Below are positions 8,951 through 17,964 of a DNA stretch of 41,626 bases, one piece after another (position 1 is the stretch's first letter; every line of letters begins with the position of its first letter). Source of the DNA: an uncultured Bacteroidales bacterium. Its GTDB lineage: Bacteria; Bacteroidota; Bacteroidia; Bacteroidales; Paludibacteraceae. The notes under the pieces are model-generated. The model did not search any database. It was not told where the DNA came from and was given only the letters and a program-made list of their open reading frames with translations. The stretch lies in assembly GCA_946185835.1 (NCBI GenBank), contig CAMHKW010000017.1, positions 1 to 41,626 of the forward strand, in the 5' to 3' direction. The position numbers and the translations under genes were made by a program.

Positions 8951-10165
8951 ATGCCTTATAAGCTGTTCATATCGCTGCGCTACCTTTTCGCTAAGAAACA
9001 CCACAACGCCATCAATGTGGTGTCGGCAGTGTCGGCATTAGGTGTGGCAATAGCCGCTGCAGCTATGGTGTGCGTGCTCTCGGTGATGAACGGCTTTGGC
9101 AACCTCGTCGAGGATATGTTCTCGCTGTTCGACCCCGACCTGCGTATCACCGCTGCTCAGGGGAGCTCCTTTAGAACCAACACCGCTACATTCGACGCCA
9201 TACGAGAGTGGGAAGAGGTGGAGTCGCTGGCACTCACCATCGAACAGAACGCACTCGTCCGTTTCTCCGACCGCCAGACGACGGCTCTGATAAAAGGTGT
9301 AGAAGCCGACTTCAACAAGCATAACTCTATCGACAGCACCATCCTCGATGGCGAATTCATGGTTTACGACGGAGCCTTCGAACGCGGCTTGGTGGGTATC
9401 GGACTCGCCAACACCCTTGGCATCGGAGCACATTTCGTCAGCCCGATGCGGCTCTATGCCCCTAAACGTCATGAGCGTATCAACATGCTCGCACCGGAAC
9501 GCTCGCTCAACCAAGAACCGATATGGATAGCAGGCGTCTTCTCGGTCGGACAGCTTAAGTACGACGACGCCTACATGCTCGTCAGCATCGAGGCTGCACA
9601 AAGACTCTTCGAATATGCCGACGACGAAGCTACAGCAGTAGAGATACAACTGCGGCAGGGAGCGTCGGTGAAAAACATAAAACGCAAGCTGCGCAAGACA
9701 TTGGGCGACAGCTTCGTAGTGGCAGACCGATACGAGCAACAAGCCGACTTCTTTAAGATCTTAGAAATAGAGAAACTGCTTACTGCCTTGCTGCTCACAT
9801 TCATAGTGCTGATAGCGGCACTCAACATCGTCGGAGCATTGTCGATGCTTATGCTCGAAAAGAAAGCAGACATAGCCATACTCGAGTCGATGGGAGCTGC
9901 AAAAGACGACGTCAGAGATATCTTCCTGCTCGAAGGATGGCTCATCTCGGTCAGCGGAGCTATAGCAGGAGTGGTAATAGGAGTGATACTATGCCTCTTA
10001 CAACAGAATCTGGGAATAATAAAACTCGGCAACGGAAGCAACTATATAGTGTCGGCATACCCCGTGGCATTGCAGGCAACCGACATACTGATAGTACTCG
10101 CCATAGTGCTGCTGCTCGGACTGCTCGTCGCCTTCATTCCCGCCCGACAAGTGAACAAATACTAA
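8951..10165 (+). CDS. FtsX/LolE-family ABC transporter permease
   Basis: Inner-membrane permease of the MacB/FtsX/LolCE type, 404 residues. One N-terminal membrane helix (about 24-47, SALGVAIAAAAMVCVLSVM) is followed by a large periplasmic domain. Three C-terminal helices follow, at about 279-305, 330-355 and 372-396, which is the usual 1+3 layout. The start SLRYLFAKKHHNAINVVSAVS is typical of the Bacteroidota lipoprotein-release permease. It may work with an ATPase encoded elsewhere in moving lipoproteins from the inner membrane. The ATPase partner is not in the window, so the exact substrate is inferred. Confidence 0.85.
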   Translation: MPYKLFISLRYLFAKKHHNAINVVSAVSALGVAIAAAAMVCVLSVMNGFGNLVEDMFSLFDPDLRITAAQGSSFRTNTATFDAIREWEEVESLALTIEQNALVRFSDRQTTALIKGVEADFNKHNSIDSTILDGEFMVYDGAFERGLVGIGLANTLGIGAHFVSPMRLYAPKRHERINMLAPERSLNQEPIWIAGVFSVGQLKYDDAYMLVSIEAAQRLFEYADDEATAVEIQLRQGASVKNIKRKLRKTLGDSFVVADRYEQQADFFKILEIEKLLTALLLTFIVLIAALNIVGALSMLMLEKKADIAILESMGAAKDDVRDIFLLEGWLISVSGAIAGVVIGVILCLLQQNLGIIKLGNGSNYIVSAYPVALQATDILIVLAIVLLLGLLVAFIPARQVNKY

Positions 10166-10170
10166 CAACC

Positions 10171-10767
10171 ATGTCATATCCCAACGTATATATTCTGATG
10201 CTGTCGGCTCTCGTGCTGACATTTGCCTCGTGTCGTCGAACAACCAACGAGCCGACACTGCAGTTCTCACCTGTCCTCGACAAAGGCTACGTCTCGTTCT
10301 ACGGCGACTACTATAGTGCTGAGGGACTCGACCGCAACGTGCTCTCTGTCGACCTCTACTCGCCCGGTATCACGCTCGACTCCGTCGGACGTATCTCAGG
10401 CACCGGCACCAATGTCTACCTCTCCGACGTGTTCCTCACACCCAAAGACATCTTCCTGCCCGAAGCCGAATATCGGTCAGATACCACCTACGAGCCGCTT
10501 ACCTTCCTTGCCGGCATCGAATACGAAGGGTTTGTGAGCGGAGCCTACCTGCTCAACATCACCGAGACCGGCTACTCCGTCGTGCTCGTCAACAAAGGGA
10601 CGATGCAGGTAGTGCAACAGGGCGACTCTACCATCATACGCTTCGAGCTCTTGCTCAACAATGCCGACCGCACACTCTATAAAGGCGAATACCGAGGAGT
10701 GTTGCCTTACTACGACTTCCGCGACGCGGCTGACGTAAAACGCAAGACAACACGCTACGTGAGATGA
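10171..10767 (+). CDS. Lipoprotein of unknown function
   Basis: A 198-residue protein starting at ATG 10171, five bases after the permease stop. It has a signal peptide (MSYPNVYILMLSALVLTFASC) with a lipobox A-S-C, so it should be lipidated and held in an outer or inner membrane. The rest is beta-rich with many Asp/Tyr residues (GYVSFYGDYYSAEGLDRNVLSVDLYSPGI) and no motif I recognise. Its 3' end overlaps the xerD start by 4 bp (ATGA). Sitting between a LolE-like permease and xerD, it may be an operon member, but nothing points to a specific job. Confidence 0.7.
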   Translation: MSYPNVYILMLSALVLTFASCRRTTNEPTLQFSPVLDKGYVSFYGDYYSAEGLDRNVLSVDLYSPGITLDSVGRISGTGTNVYLSDVFLTPKDIFLPEAEYRSDTTYEPLTFLAGIEYEGFVSGAYLLNITETGYSVVLVNKGTMQVVQQGDSTIIRFELLLNNADRTLYKGEYRGVLPYYDFRDAADVKRKTTRYVR

Positions 10768-11660
10768 TTATGGACAACAAAATACTCAAAGAATATCATA
10801 CTTACCTGCGCTTGGAGAGGTCGATGTCGAAAAACACCATTGCGGCATACGAGACAGACTTGCGTAAGCTGCTCGACTATTGCGACAAACATAGTCTCGA
10901 CCCCTTGCAACTCAGTCTTAACGACCTGCAAGATTTTGTCTACGAGACTTTTCGCGACGTCAAACGCACTCGCACACAAGCGCGACAGATGTCGGGCGTC
11001 AGGGCGTTCTACCGCTTCCTGCTATATCACGACTATATCGACGCCGACCCCTCGGAGTTGCTCGACATGCCCAAGCTCGACCAACGTCTGCCCGAGGTGC
11101 TCACCGTCGAAGAGATAGACCGTATGATTGACGCTATCGACCTCAGTAAGAACGAAGGACAACGCAACCGTGCTATCATCGAGATGCTATACGGCTCAGG
11201 ACTCAGAGTCTCCGAACTCGTCACGCTCAAACTCTCGAATATGTACCTCAACGAACATTATATGCTTATCGAAGGTAAGGGTAACAAACAACGGTTGGTA
11301 CCTATCTCCGACGAAGCACAGCGACAGTTCGAGCTATGGCTGCAAGACCGCTGCCATCTCGATGTCAAACCACAATATGTCGACTACGCCTTTCTCAACC
11401 GCTATGGCAGAGGTCTCACTCGCGTGATGATATTCACCATCATCAAACAGCTGGCAGCCGCTGCCGGCATCACCAAAAACATATCGCCCCACACCCTGCG
11501 CCACTCGTTTGCCACACACCTGCTGCAAAACGGAGCAGACCTGAGAATCATACAGCAGCTCTTAGGACACGAGACTATCACCACTACCGAGATATATACT
11601 CATGTCGACGTACAAGACCTGCGCAAAGCCATACTCAAGTACCACCCTGCCAATCACTAA
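10764..11660 (+). CDS. xerD: Tyrosine recombinase XerD
   Basis: Site-specific recombinase that, with XerC, resolves chromosome dimers at dif. It is 298 residues with an N-terminal SAM-like core-binding domain (residues 1-95). All catalytic residues are present: Arg148 (GSGLRVSEL), Lys172 (EGKGNKQRLVP), His243 and Arg246 (PHTLRHSFATHLL), His269 (LLGHETITTTEIYTH) and Tyr278. Length and motifs fit housekeeping XerD rather than a phage or integron integrase. It is placed within a chromosomal operon with no att-like repeats beside it. Confidence 0.92.
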   Translation: MIMDNKILKEYHTYLRLERSMSKNTIAAYETDLRKLLDYCDKHSLDPLQLSLNDLQDFVYETFRDVKRTRTQARQMSGVRAFYRFLLYHDYIDADPSELLDMPKLDQRLPEVLTVEEIDRMIDAIDLSKNEGQRNRAIIEMLYGSGLRVSELVTLKLSNMYLNEHYMLIEGKGNKQRLVPISDEAQRQFELWLQDRCHLDVKPQYVDYAFLNRYGRGLTRVMIFTIIKQLAAAAGITKNISPHTLRHSFATHLLQNGADLRIIQQLLGHETITTTEIYTHVDVQDLRKAILKYHPANH

Positions 11661-11687
11661 ACACCCCTCGAGCAGCCCGACCGAATA

Positions 11688-14072
11688 GTGCGCACCCGCT
11701 TTTACATATCGCTTTTCATGTTGCTGACAGCGTCGTTGTTGTCAGCAACCGAAACCATAGTGGTGGGTAACGTCATCGACGAGGCTTCGGGCTTGCCCAT
11801 CGAAAACGTCAACATCCATTATAAGGGCACTAAGATAGGCACTACCACCAATGCCGAAGGAGTCTTCTTGCTGCGTACCGACAATGCCGGTCGTGCCACA
11901 CTCGAGGTGTCGGCGGTAGGATATCGCACACAGCAGTATCATATCGAGCCGGGAGCACAGGTCGGACTCCAAGTCGAACTCAAACAGAAGAACACCGTCA
12001 TCGCCGACATCTTCGTTCTTCCGGGCGAGAACCCCGCACTCGAACTCATGAAGCGCGTCAGACAAAACAGCGTCATCAACGACATATCCGACCGCGAAGG
12101 ATATAGGGCACAGATGAGCAAGACACAGCAGGTATATCTCACCGATGTGAGCCCGCGCTACCTCACACGGCGGATGTGGCAGGGAGCTGAGCAAGCTGCC
12201 ATTCTCACTGCCGACTCCACCTATATGATACCTATCTACCAAGAGCAGGAAGACTACCTGCTCGATGGAAGTCAAAAACTGTCGGCAGGCGAGAAACAGA
12301 CGCAGGCGGCAGCACTCAGCCGAGAAGACTTCGCACTGCTGCTCTCCGCCTTCGACGACCGCCCTCTCGACTTCTACCACCAGTCCGTGCCGATACTCAC
12401 CAAGAGTTTTCTTAGTCCGCTCGCCTCGGTAGGCAACACCTTCTACGACTACTTCCTGGTCGACAGCATCGACCAACCTCAAAAGCAGTATGTGGTGCAT
12501 TTCCGTCCGAAAAACCCGTATTCACTCTGCCTGAGCGGAGAGCTTGTTGTCGACTCCTTCTCGCTCGCTTTACGCTCGGTAAAGGCTCGGTCTGCCCTCG
12601 CCACCGTCAACTACCTGAAAGCTCTGACCATAGAGCAGCATTTCGATGAGTCGAACCAACTGCAAAGCGAGCAGCTGAGTGCCATCTTCGACGTGGCAAT
12701 AGGTGCCGACAGCTCGCATATCTTCCCCACCGCCATGGTCAACCGCGAACTGCTATGCCGACAGACGGTGGCTGACACACTCAGCTCCTCGACACTGCAG
12801 CGGCAGCAGCTCACACAGCAGAACATCGAACAGCTCAGCCGTACACCTATCTTCCGCATAGCACGCATGCTCGCACATATCATCAACACAGGCAACATAC
12901 CCACAGGCACTATGGTCGACGTCGGTAATGCCGTCGAACTGCTCGGAGGCAGCCCCTTCGAGGGTTTCCATATCGGACTGCCATTCACCACTAACGAACG
13001 ACTGATGAAAAACGTGGAGCTGTCGGCATATCTCGCCTACGGCTTCGGCGACCATGCCTACAAAGGACGCGGACAGGTGAAGGTGAAGCTACCCACCGAG
13101 CGACGTAACATAGTGGGTATGTACTACTGGGACCATTATGCGCCCATCGACCTCAGCCCTGCCTACTATAAGCTTCGCGAAAACGATATCTTCTATGCCG
13201 ACCAAGACTTCGCACACATGGTGTTCGGCGGCATACGCCGCAAAGGCGACTACATACTCCCCACCACACGTCGCCGTGAATGGCGGCTATGGACCGAAAA
13301 CGACTGGACTGACAACATAGAGACGCAGTTCGACCTGAAAATAGGACGTATGGGCTATGGCAACCCTATGGACTACCATTACACCGACATACCCTCTTTC
13401 CGTTTCACCACCCTGCAGGCAGAGATGCGCATCGGGTTCGACGAGCGCAAGGTCGACATCTTCATGCGTCGCGTGCATGTGCATAGCCGCTACCCGTCGC
13501 TACGTCTGATGCTCGAGGCAGGCAGTTACCTCACCGCCGACAACCGGCCGCTGCGACTATATGCCCGCACCTCGGTAGTGCTGCAACAGACCATACCGTT
13601 CGCCGTATGCGGACGTCTCGACTACTCGGTAGTGGCAGGTGTGGTCTTCGGCAAGGTGCCATACCCCTTGCTCGAACACTTCACCGGCAACCAGAGCTAT
13701 ACCTACGACCCATACCGCTTCACACTCATCAACCAGATGCAGTATGCCGCCGACCGTTTCGTCTATGCACATGTGCACTGGAACATGCAAGGTCTGCTGT
13801 TTAACCTCATACCCTACGTGCAACGGCTCAAGCTACGAGAACTGCTCGAGTTCAAACTCGCGTGGGGAGCACTTTCCGACCGACATAATACCGTCCTCGC
13901 CCTGCCACCTACACTCTCGGCTCCGCCTAAAATACCATACATAGAAGCCGGCATCGGCATCGGCAACATACTGCGAGTGGCTGACGTATATGCCGTCTTC
14001 CGACTGACTAACAACCGAACCGAGAGCGGACCGTTCTGGGGCATCCGCACACGCTTCGCCCTCGGACTGTGA
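11688..14072 (+). CDS. DUF5686 family outer-membrane protein with carboxypeptidase-regulatory-like domain
   Basis: A 794-residue exported protein. I chose the GTG at 11688 because it gives a complete signal peptide (MRTRFYISLFMLLTASLLSA); the next ATG (11718) would cut into it. Residues about 24-100 form a CarboxypepD_reg-like beta-sandwich (VVGNVIDEASGLPIENVNIHYKGTKIGTTTNAEGVF). The remainder matches the DUF5686 pattern (NPALELMKRVRQN, then late beta-rich repeats and a final aromatic strand RTRFALGL) expected of an outer-membrane barrel. The precise function is unknown; related proteins are common in Bacteroidota. It is the last gene before the octamer array and the next promoter. Confidence 0.8.
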   Translation: MRTRFYISLFMLLTASLLSATETIVVGNVIDEASGLPIENVNIHYKGTKIGTTTNAEGVFLLRTDNAGRATLEVSAVGYRTQQYHIEPGAQVGLQVELKQKNTVIADIFVLPGENPALELMKRVRQNSVINDISDREGYRAQMSKTQQVYLTDVSPRYLTRRMWQGAEQAAILTADSTYMIPIYQEQEDYLLDGSQKLSAGEKQTQAAALSREDFALLLSAFDDRPLDFYHQSVPILTKSFLSPLASVGNTFYDYFLVDSIDQPQKQYVVHFRPKNPYSLCLSGELVVDSFSLALRSVKARSALATVNYLKALTIEQHFDESNQLQSEQLSAIFDVAIGADSSHIFPTAMVNRELLCRQTVADTLSSSTLQRQQLTQQNIEQLSRTPIFRIARMLAHIINTGNIPTGTMVDVGNAVELLGGSPFEGFHIGLPFTTNERLMKNVELSAYLAYGFGDHAYKGRGQVKVKLPTERRNIVGMYYWDHYAPIDLSPAYYKLRENDIFYADQDFAHMVFGGIRRKGDYILPTTRRREWRLWTENDWTDNIETQFDLKIGRMGYGNPMDYHYTDIPSFRFTTLQAEMRIGFDERKVDIFMRRVHVHSRYPSLRLMLEAGSYLTADNRPLRLYARTSVVLQQTIPFAVCGRLDYSVVAGVVFGKVPYPLLEHFTGNQSYTYDPYRFTLINQMQYAADRFVYAHVHWNMQGLLFNLIPYVQRLKLRELLEFKLAWGALSDRHNTVLALPPTLSAPPKIPYIEAGIGIGNILRVADVYAVFRLTNNRTESGPFWGIRTRFALGL

Positions 14073-14081
14073 TGAGGCTTT

Positions 14082-14153
14082 CGGCATTTCGGCATTTCGA
14101 CATTTCGAGATATCGAGATATCGAGATATCGAGATGTCGAGATCCCGAGATTT
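14082..14153 (+). repeat. Perfectly phased 8-mer tandem array (CGAGATAT type)
   Basis: Nine consecutive octamers start at 14082, 14090, 14098, 14106, 14114, 14122, 14130, 14138 and 14146. They read CGGCATTT, CGACATTT, CGAGATAT, CGAGATGT, CGAGATCC and CGAGATTT. The last unit plus the next base supplies the TTTG that serves as the -33 element of the following promoter. Confidence 0.85.
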
Positions 14154-14182
14154 GTGTATTCCGCAAAAATGTTGTATCTTCG
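14151..14182 (+). promoter_or_regulatory. Promoter upstream of the DUF4105/condensation/PSD operon
   Basis: TTTG 14151-14154, a 20-base spacer and TATCTTCG 14175-14182 give a good Bacteroidota promoter with one mismatch in the -7 box (C for T). The -33 box overlaps the end of the octamer array. Confidence 0.6.
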
Positions 14183-14223
14183 CAGGGCAATGTGAGTCAT
14201 CTGCTACGCCGCCATGTTGTATA

Positions 14224-14255
14224 GACCGGTCCTATAGACGGTATATATACCGTCT
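14224..14255 (+). promoter_or_regulatory. Two adjacent palindromes in the 5' untranslated region
   Basis: GACCGGTC (14224-14231) is followed after 4 bases by a perfect 20-bp palindrome, AGACGGTATATATACCGTCT (14236-14255). There is no T-run, so it is not a terminator. Position between promoter and start codon suggests an operator for a dimeric repressor or an mRNA hairpin; this is inferred. Confidence 0.55.
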
Positions 14256-14302
14256 CTCAAAACAATGAAACAAACGCCATCTTTCAAAAAACAACGAGCC
14301 TG

Positions 14303-15547
14303 ATGAAAACGAATAATCTTAGCAAACTACTTCGAGTAGCGACGGTACTCTTGACGGTACTGACTCTGTCTGCCACCACCTTACATGCTCAATACACGCA
14401 GTCGGAGCTGGACTCTATATACGAAAAGAACGCTGCGTTGGCTGCGAGTCTGCCCGAACCCGACCGCTCGGCTGACGACTTCGTGTTGGTGAGCCTTTGC
14501 GTTGCCGACCCCACTACCTGGCGCGACGACATCTTAGGCGTCATGGGACATGCCTTCCTTCGCCTGCAGTGTCCGTACTATGGTCTCGACTACTGCTTCT
14601 CTTACGAAGGGGAGCGCGTCAACGACAACCTGTTCCGCTACCTTAGCGGCGACACCAAGATGGGTATGTTTGCTGTTCCTACCAACGAATACTTAGAGGA
14701 ATACCGCCGTTGGAACCGCTCGGTGCATGAGTATTTCCTCGACTTGCCTGCCGATGCCGAGACGCGACTGTGGGAGATAATGGACAACCACCTGACCAAA
14801 GGTACTACGCTCCGACAAAACCTGTCGCTCTATGGCTGTGCCATCACCATAGTACGCTACGTAAAACGTTCGTTAGGCGGCGACTATCAGATTCAATATG
14901 CACCCTCGCCGTATTTAGAAGAGCATACCCCGCGCGAGATAGGTTATGCTACCTTGTCGCACTCTCCTTGGCTGAGGCTTGGTATCATGCTTCTTGCCAA
15001 CGACTACTACGACCGCGACTGCCCCCTCGACGAGAAACTCATCGTCCCTGCCGACCTCGTCAAGGTATGGGAGCAGGCTACCGTCGACGGCAGAACGTTG
15101 GCGACATACAAAGGCGACATAGTAGAAGGGGCGGCACTCGACCTCAAAGCGCCATGGTTCACACCTATGTTGCTGGCAGTGCTGCTACTGCTCGTCACAC
15201 TCGCCTTCGCTTTCACACGTATCTCATATTGGGACCGCTGCATGCTGGCTTTGCAGGCGCAAGTCGGACTGCTGCTCATCGTCTTGTGTATCGTGACCAA
15301 GGCATGCCCGCTACATCTGTGCCTGCTGTTAGTGCTGCTCAACCCGCTGCCTGCCGTATTCTGGCACTGGCGTCGCTATTGGGCATGGGCGTATGCAGCA
15401 ATCCTTCTCGTTGGAGTGATAACGCTGGCTTGTATGAAGCACCAGATAATAGACCCGGCCTTCTTGGTTCTTGCATTGGCGTATGTCGTGTTGTTCGCCA
15501 AAGACAAGGTGAAGACTTATGTAACTCGACTTGCTAAAAACAGATGA
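14303..15547 (+). CDS. DUF4105 (Lnb N-terminal periplasmic domain-like) membrane protein
   Basis: A 414-residue exported protein with a signal peptide (about residues 1-30, ending TTLHAQ). The periplasmic DUF4105 domain shows the hallmark MGHAFLRLQCP, YCFSYEG and the later NLSLYGCAITIVRYVKRSL cysteine-containing segment. The C-terminal third has about five hydrophobic helices (PWFTPMLLAVLLLLVTLAFAF, VGLLLIVLCIV, LCLLLVLLNPLPAVFW, YAAILLVGVITLAC, PAFLVLALAYVVLFA). DUF4105 has a papain-like NlpC/P60-related fold in related proteins, so an amidase or acyl-transfer role at the envelope is possible but unproven. It overlaps the condensation-like gene by 4 bp, so it is co-expressed with it and may belong to the same pathway. 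Confidence 0.78.
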   Translation: MKTNNLSKLLRVATVLLTVLTLSATTLHAQYTQSELDSIYEKNAALAASLPEPDRSADDFVLVSLCVADPTTWRDDILGVMGHAFLRLQCPYYGLDYCFSYEGERVNDNLFRYLSGDTKMGMFAVPTNEYLEEYRRWNRSVHEYFLDLPADAETRLWEIMDNHLTKGTTLRQNLSLYGCAITIVRYVKRSLGGDYQIQYAPSPYLEEHTPREIGYATLSHSPWLRLGIMLLANDYYDRDCPLDEKLIVPADLVKVWEQATVDGRTLATYKGDIVEGAALDLKAPWFTPMLLAVLLLLVTLAFAFTRISYWDRCMLALQAQVGLLLIVLCIVTKACPLHLCLLLVLLNPLPAVFWHWRRYWAWAYAAILLVGVITLACMKHQIIDPAFLVLALAYVVLFAKDKVKTYVTRLAKNR

Positions 15548-16695
15548 GTACTATAAACGACATATCGCAGGCATCGGCACGACGCTACCCTCTGTTGCCC
15601 TATTCGCAGTTAGTATGGGACCTGATGCAGGAGAGTGCCGACGTATATTGGTTCACCTTTGTGTTGCGTATCCCAAAGCAGTCGGTCGATGCCCAGCGTC
15701 TGCATAGTGCCTTCGCAAAAGCTCTTCTAAACCATCCCGTCTTCTCGATGGCTATTGATGCCGAAGGCATGCAGTATCTTGCTGCCACCGACGATATCCT
15801 CGTCGGCAGGTTCCACTCCGTCACCTTCGCTGCCGACGACACCTCGATAGTCGTCACCATCCGCTTCAACCGTATCTTAGGCGACATGGCAAGCGGTAAG
15901 ATCTTGGCTGAGGATATAACACGTGCCTACGAAGGGTTGGAACTCGAACATGATGGTTATCTCGACTACTTAGACTATATGGAGCACTATCGGCTGTCGC
16001 CGGAGTACCTGCGCAACCGCCGATGGCTCGAGCATGAGTTCGATAACGTAGCCGCAGTTCATCCAACACCCGACATGCCATTAGACACTACCGACTGGTC
16101 GGTCGAGCAGGTGCTGACTGACGACTACAGCGAGCTTAGAGAACCGATGCACCGACTCTCGTCGGCATATCTGGTGTCGGTGTCGGCATTGGTATCGCTG
16201 GCGGTGGCGATGGCTATCATGCAGTACAACGGCACCGACACGGCAGCACTGACATGGGCATACGATGGCAGAGAACGAACCGAACAGCAGCGTATCTTCG
16301 GCAGTATGCACCGCGACATACCACTGCTCTTGCACCATGACACCGACCTCGAAGCACTGCTCCGACAAGCACGTACGCAGATGAGGCAGGGGATAGCGCA
16401 CAGCTCATACCCCTATACCCTCACCTCGCCACAGTATCAGATATGGAACTACGCTGTCAACATACTGCACTTCCCCGCTGACAGCGACATCTTCTCCGCG
16501 CTGCCATTCGATTTAGAGATAGAGGAGCCCCTGCAGCCTAAACCGGCTTATTCACTACTCGACATCGAAGTCTATGAATCCGAACAGCTAACCTTGCTAT
16601 ATCGCTATAGCGCTGCACATTATAAGCAAGAGAGCATGGCAAGATTTGCAGCTATGGTGAAGGCAAACATGCAACGACTCACACTATCAGTATGA
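15544..16695 (+). CDS. Stand-alone condensation-domain-like (NRPS C-domain/acyltransferase superfamily) protein
   Basis: A 383-residue protein I read as a single condensation-type domain. The N-terminus PLLPYSQLVWDLMQES resembles the opening C1 motif. The core motif HHxxxDG is replaced by N109-R110-I-L-G-D114-M115 (FNRILGDMASG): Asp114 is kept but both histidines and the Gly are gone. Later, WAYDGRERTEQQRIFGSMHRDIPLLL followed by LEALLRQARTQM matches the G-R ... G-x-x-x-x-x-x-P-L motif of C domains. It overlaps its neighbours by 4 bp on both sides. It may be a non-catalytic or re-purposed acyltransferase joining units carried on the ACP encoded at 21759. The family call is moderately sure, the function uncertain. 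Confidence 0.65.
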   Translation: MSTINDISQASARRYPLLPYSQLVWDLMQESADVYWFTFVLRIPKQSVDAQRLHSAFAKALLNHPVFSMAIDAEGMQYLAATDDILVGRFHSVTFAADDTSIVVTIRFNRILGDMASGKILAEDITRAYEGLELEHDGYLDYLDYMEHYRLSPEYLRNRRWLEHEFDNVAAVHPTPDMPLDTTDWSVEQVLTDDYSELREPMHRLSSAYLVSVSALVSLAVAMAIMQYNGTDTAALTWAYDGRERTEQQRIFGSMHRDIPLLLHHDTDLEALLRQARTQMRQGIAHSSYPYTLTSPQYQIWNYAVNILHFPADSDIFSALPFDLEIEEPLQPKPAYSLLDIEVYESEQLTLLYRYSAAHYKQESMARFAAMVKANMQRLTLSV

Positions 16696-17867
16696 CCCCT
16701 CGCGACTCCAACACATATCGTCTCTCATGTATGCTCAGCAACGACATAGAGCTGCGCGAGCTGATGCTCTTGTCGTTGGCTAAGGCTGCCGAGCAGAACC
16801 CCGACAGACGGACCAACCCCGTACGCACTCTCGACGACCTCTATCGTTTTCTCGACATCTTCATCAGCTCTTTGCCATGGCAGGCTGTGGAGCTGTTCGC
16901 CGGCAACGAGCCTTTGCACCGCTCTCTGTTCCGGCGTATCGACCAGTCGATAGGCTACTTCTATTACCTGTTCGACCAGCCGCTTGAGCAGCTCAAGGAA
17001 CGTGGATATGTGTATCCGTCGCTGCAGTACGAACCGCGCATCGCTCAGTGGCTGCTGCAATACAACTCTATGTGGGGACTGTTTCTCGAGTCCGCCCGGA
17101 GTTGGAACGACGAGTACCTACGTTTAGTGTCCTCTGACCCGCTGTTCGGACTCACGGAGGGTTGGTACGAAGCACCGTCGAATTGGCATTCCTGGAACGA
17201 CTTCTTCGCTCGCCGGCTATCGTCGCCCGCGGCGCGACCTATAGCCGATGCCGCTGTGGTAGCACCTTGCGACGGCGACCTCATGGAATGGCTGCATATC
17301 GACACTGACGGTAAGCTGCTGACAGCAGGTGGAAAAGGAGAAGCAGTCAAGACATCGACACTGTTCGACATCAACACACTGCTATGGGGCAACTATGCCG
17401 GATATTTCAAAGGCGGCTTATTCACTCATATACTGCTCGACATGTACCACTATCACCATTTCCATAGCCCTGTCGACGGCACCGTGGTGGCTGTCGATAG
17501 CATCATCGAATATGCAGCATCGAGCGGCGGACATATCATCTGGGATACGGAGCAGCATCGCTACCGCTATGAGCAGGTCGGCAGTCTCAACTACCAACTG
17601 CATGAGCCAAGAAAGGTGTACCTCATACTCACCGACGAAGGCTATTATGTAGCTTTAGTGGCGGTGACGGTAGCACAGGTGGGGAAGATAAAGTCCGCCG
17701 ACGAGCTATATGTAGGCTGCCGAGTGAAGCGAGGCGACGAACTCGGCAGCTTCCGCTGCGGCAGCGACGTGCTGTTACTGCTCTCACCCCAGGCTGCGGC
17801 ATCCTCATGCGCAAAAAAATCATCTGCAGCCGGCACTCCCATACTGATGGGACAGAGCTTGATGTAG
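16692..17867 (+). CDS. Phosphatidylserine decarboxylase-like pyruvoyl enzyme (PsiD-like two-domain form)
   Basis: A 391-residue member of the PSD superfamily. The N-terminal helical part (about 40-160) resembles the PSDC domain found in tryptophan decarboxylase-like members. The catalytic domain shows W-N-D-F-F-A-R-R-L (168-176) with ARPI, PCDGDL (192-197), HYHHFHSPVDG (253-263) and the self-cleavage region LGSFRCGSD (351-359). Ser358 would become the pyruvoyl group, with Thr of the usual L-G-S-T changed to Asp. Membrane PSD for phosphatidylethanolamine is usually shorter and sits with pssA. Here it lies in an operon with a condensation-like gene, which favours decarboxylation of an amino acid or a carrier-bound intermediate. 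Activity is likely given the intact Gly-Ser; the substrate is unknown. Confidence 0.75.
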   Translation: MTPRDSNTYRLSCMLSNDIELRELMLLSLAKAAEQNPDRRTNPVRTLDDLYRFLDIFISSLPWQAVELFAGNEPLHRSLFRRIDQSIGYFYYLFDQPLEQLKERGYVYPSLQYEPRIAQWLLQYNSMWGLFLESARSWNDEYLRLVSSDPLFGLTEGWYEAPSNWHSWNDFFARRLSSPAARPIADAAVVAPCDGDLMEWLHIDTDGKLLTAGGKGEAVKTSTLFDINTLLWGNYAGYFKGGLFTHILLDMYHYHHFHSPVDGTVVAVDSIIEYAASSGGHIIWDTEQHRYRYEQVGSLNYQLHEPRKVYLILTDEGYYVALVAVTVAQVGKIKSADELYVGCRVKRGDELGSFRCGSDVLLLLSPQAAASSCAKKSSAAGTPILMGQSLM

Positions 17868-17908
17868 ATAGGCGGAGGTGTCGATATAGGTGTCTTGTCG
17901 GTGGATAG

Positions 17909-17941
17909 TAAGTGAGTAAAATCACTTATCTGTTAAAAGTT
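17909..17941 (+). terminator. Possible weak terminator after the PSD-like gene
   Basis: TAAGTGA (17909-17915) and TCACTTA (17922-17928) form a 7-bp AT-rich stem with a GTAAAA loop. A T-rich stretch follows a few bases later. The stem is weak, so termination is uncertain. Confidence 0.3.
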
Positions 17942-17964
17942 TTTATAGGCGTGGAAAACTATGG

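Noticed and set aside
9937..10170. Upstream extension of the lipoprotein ORF into the permease gene
   Set aside because: ATG 10171 directly precedes a lipoprotein signal peptide; the extension is out-of-frame shadow of the permease.
10764..11660. xerD as the integrase of a mobile element
   Set aside because: Motifs and length fit housekeeping XerD, it is inside a chromosomal operon with 4-bp overlap, and no attachment-site repeats or cargo are beside it.
14303..15547. DUF4105 protein as a polyene/flexirubin cluster gene
   Set aside because: No ammonia-lyase, dehydratase, MMPL exporter or further ketosynthases are present, so a classical aryl polyene or flexirubin locus is not supported.
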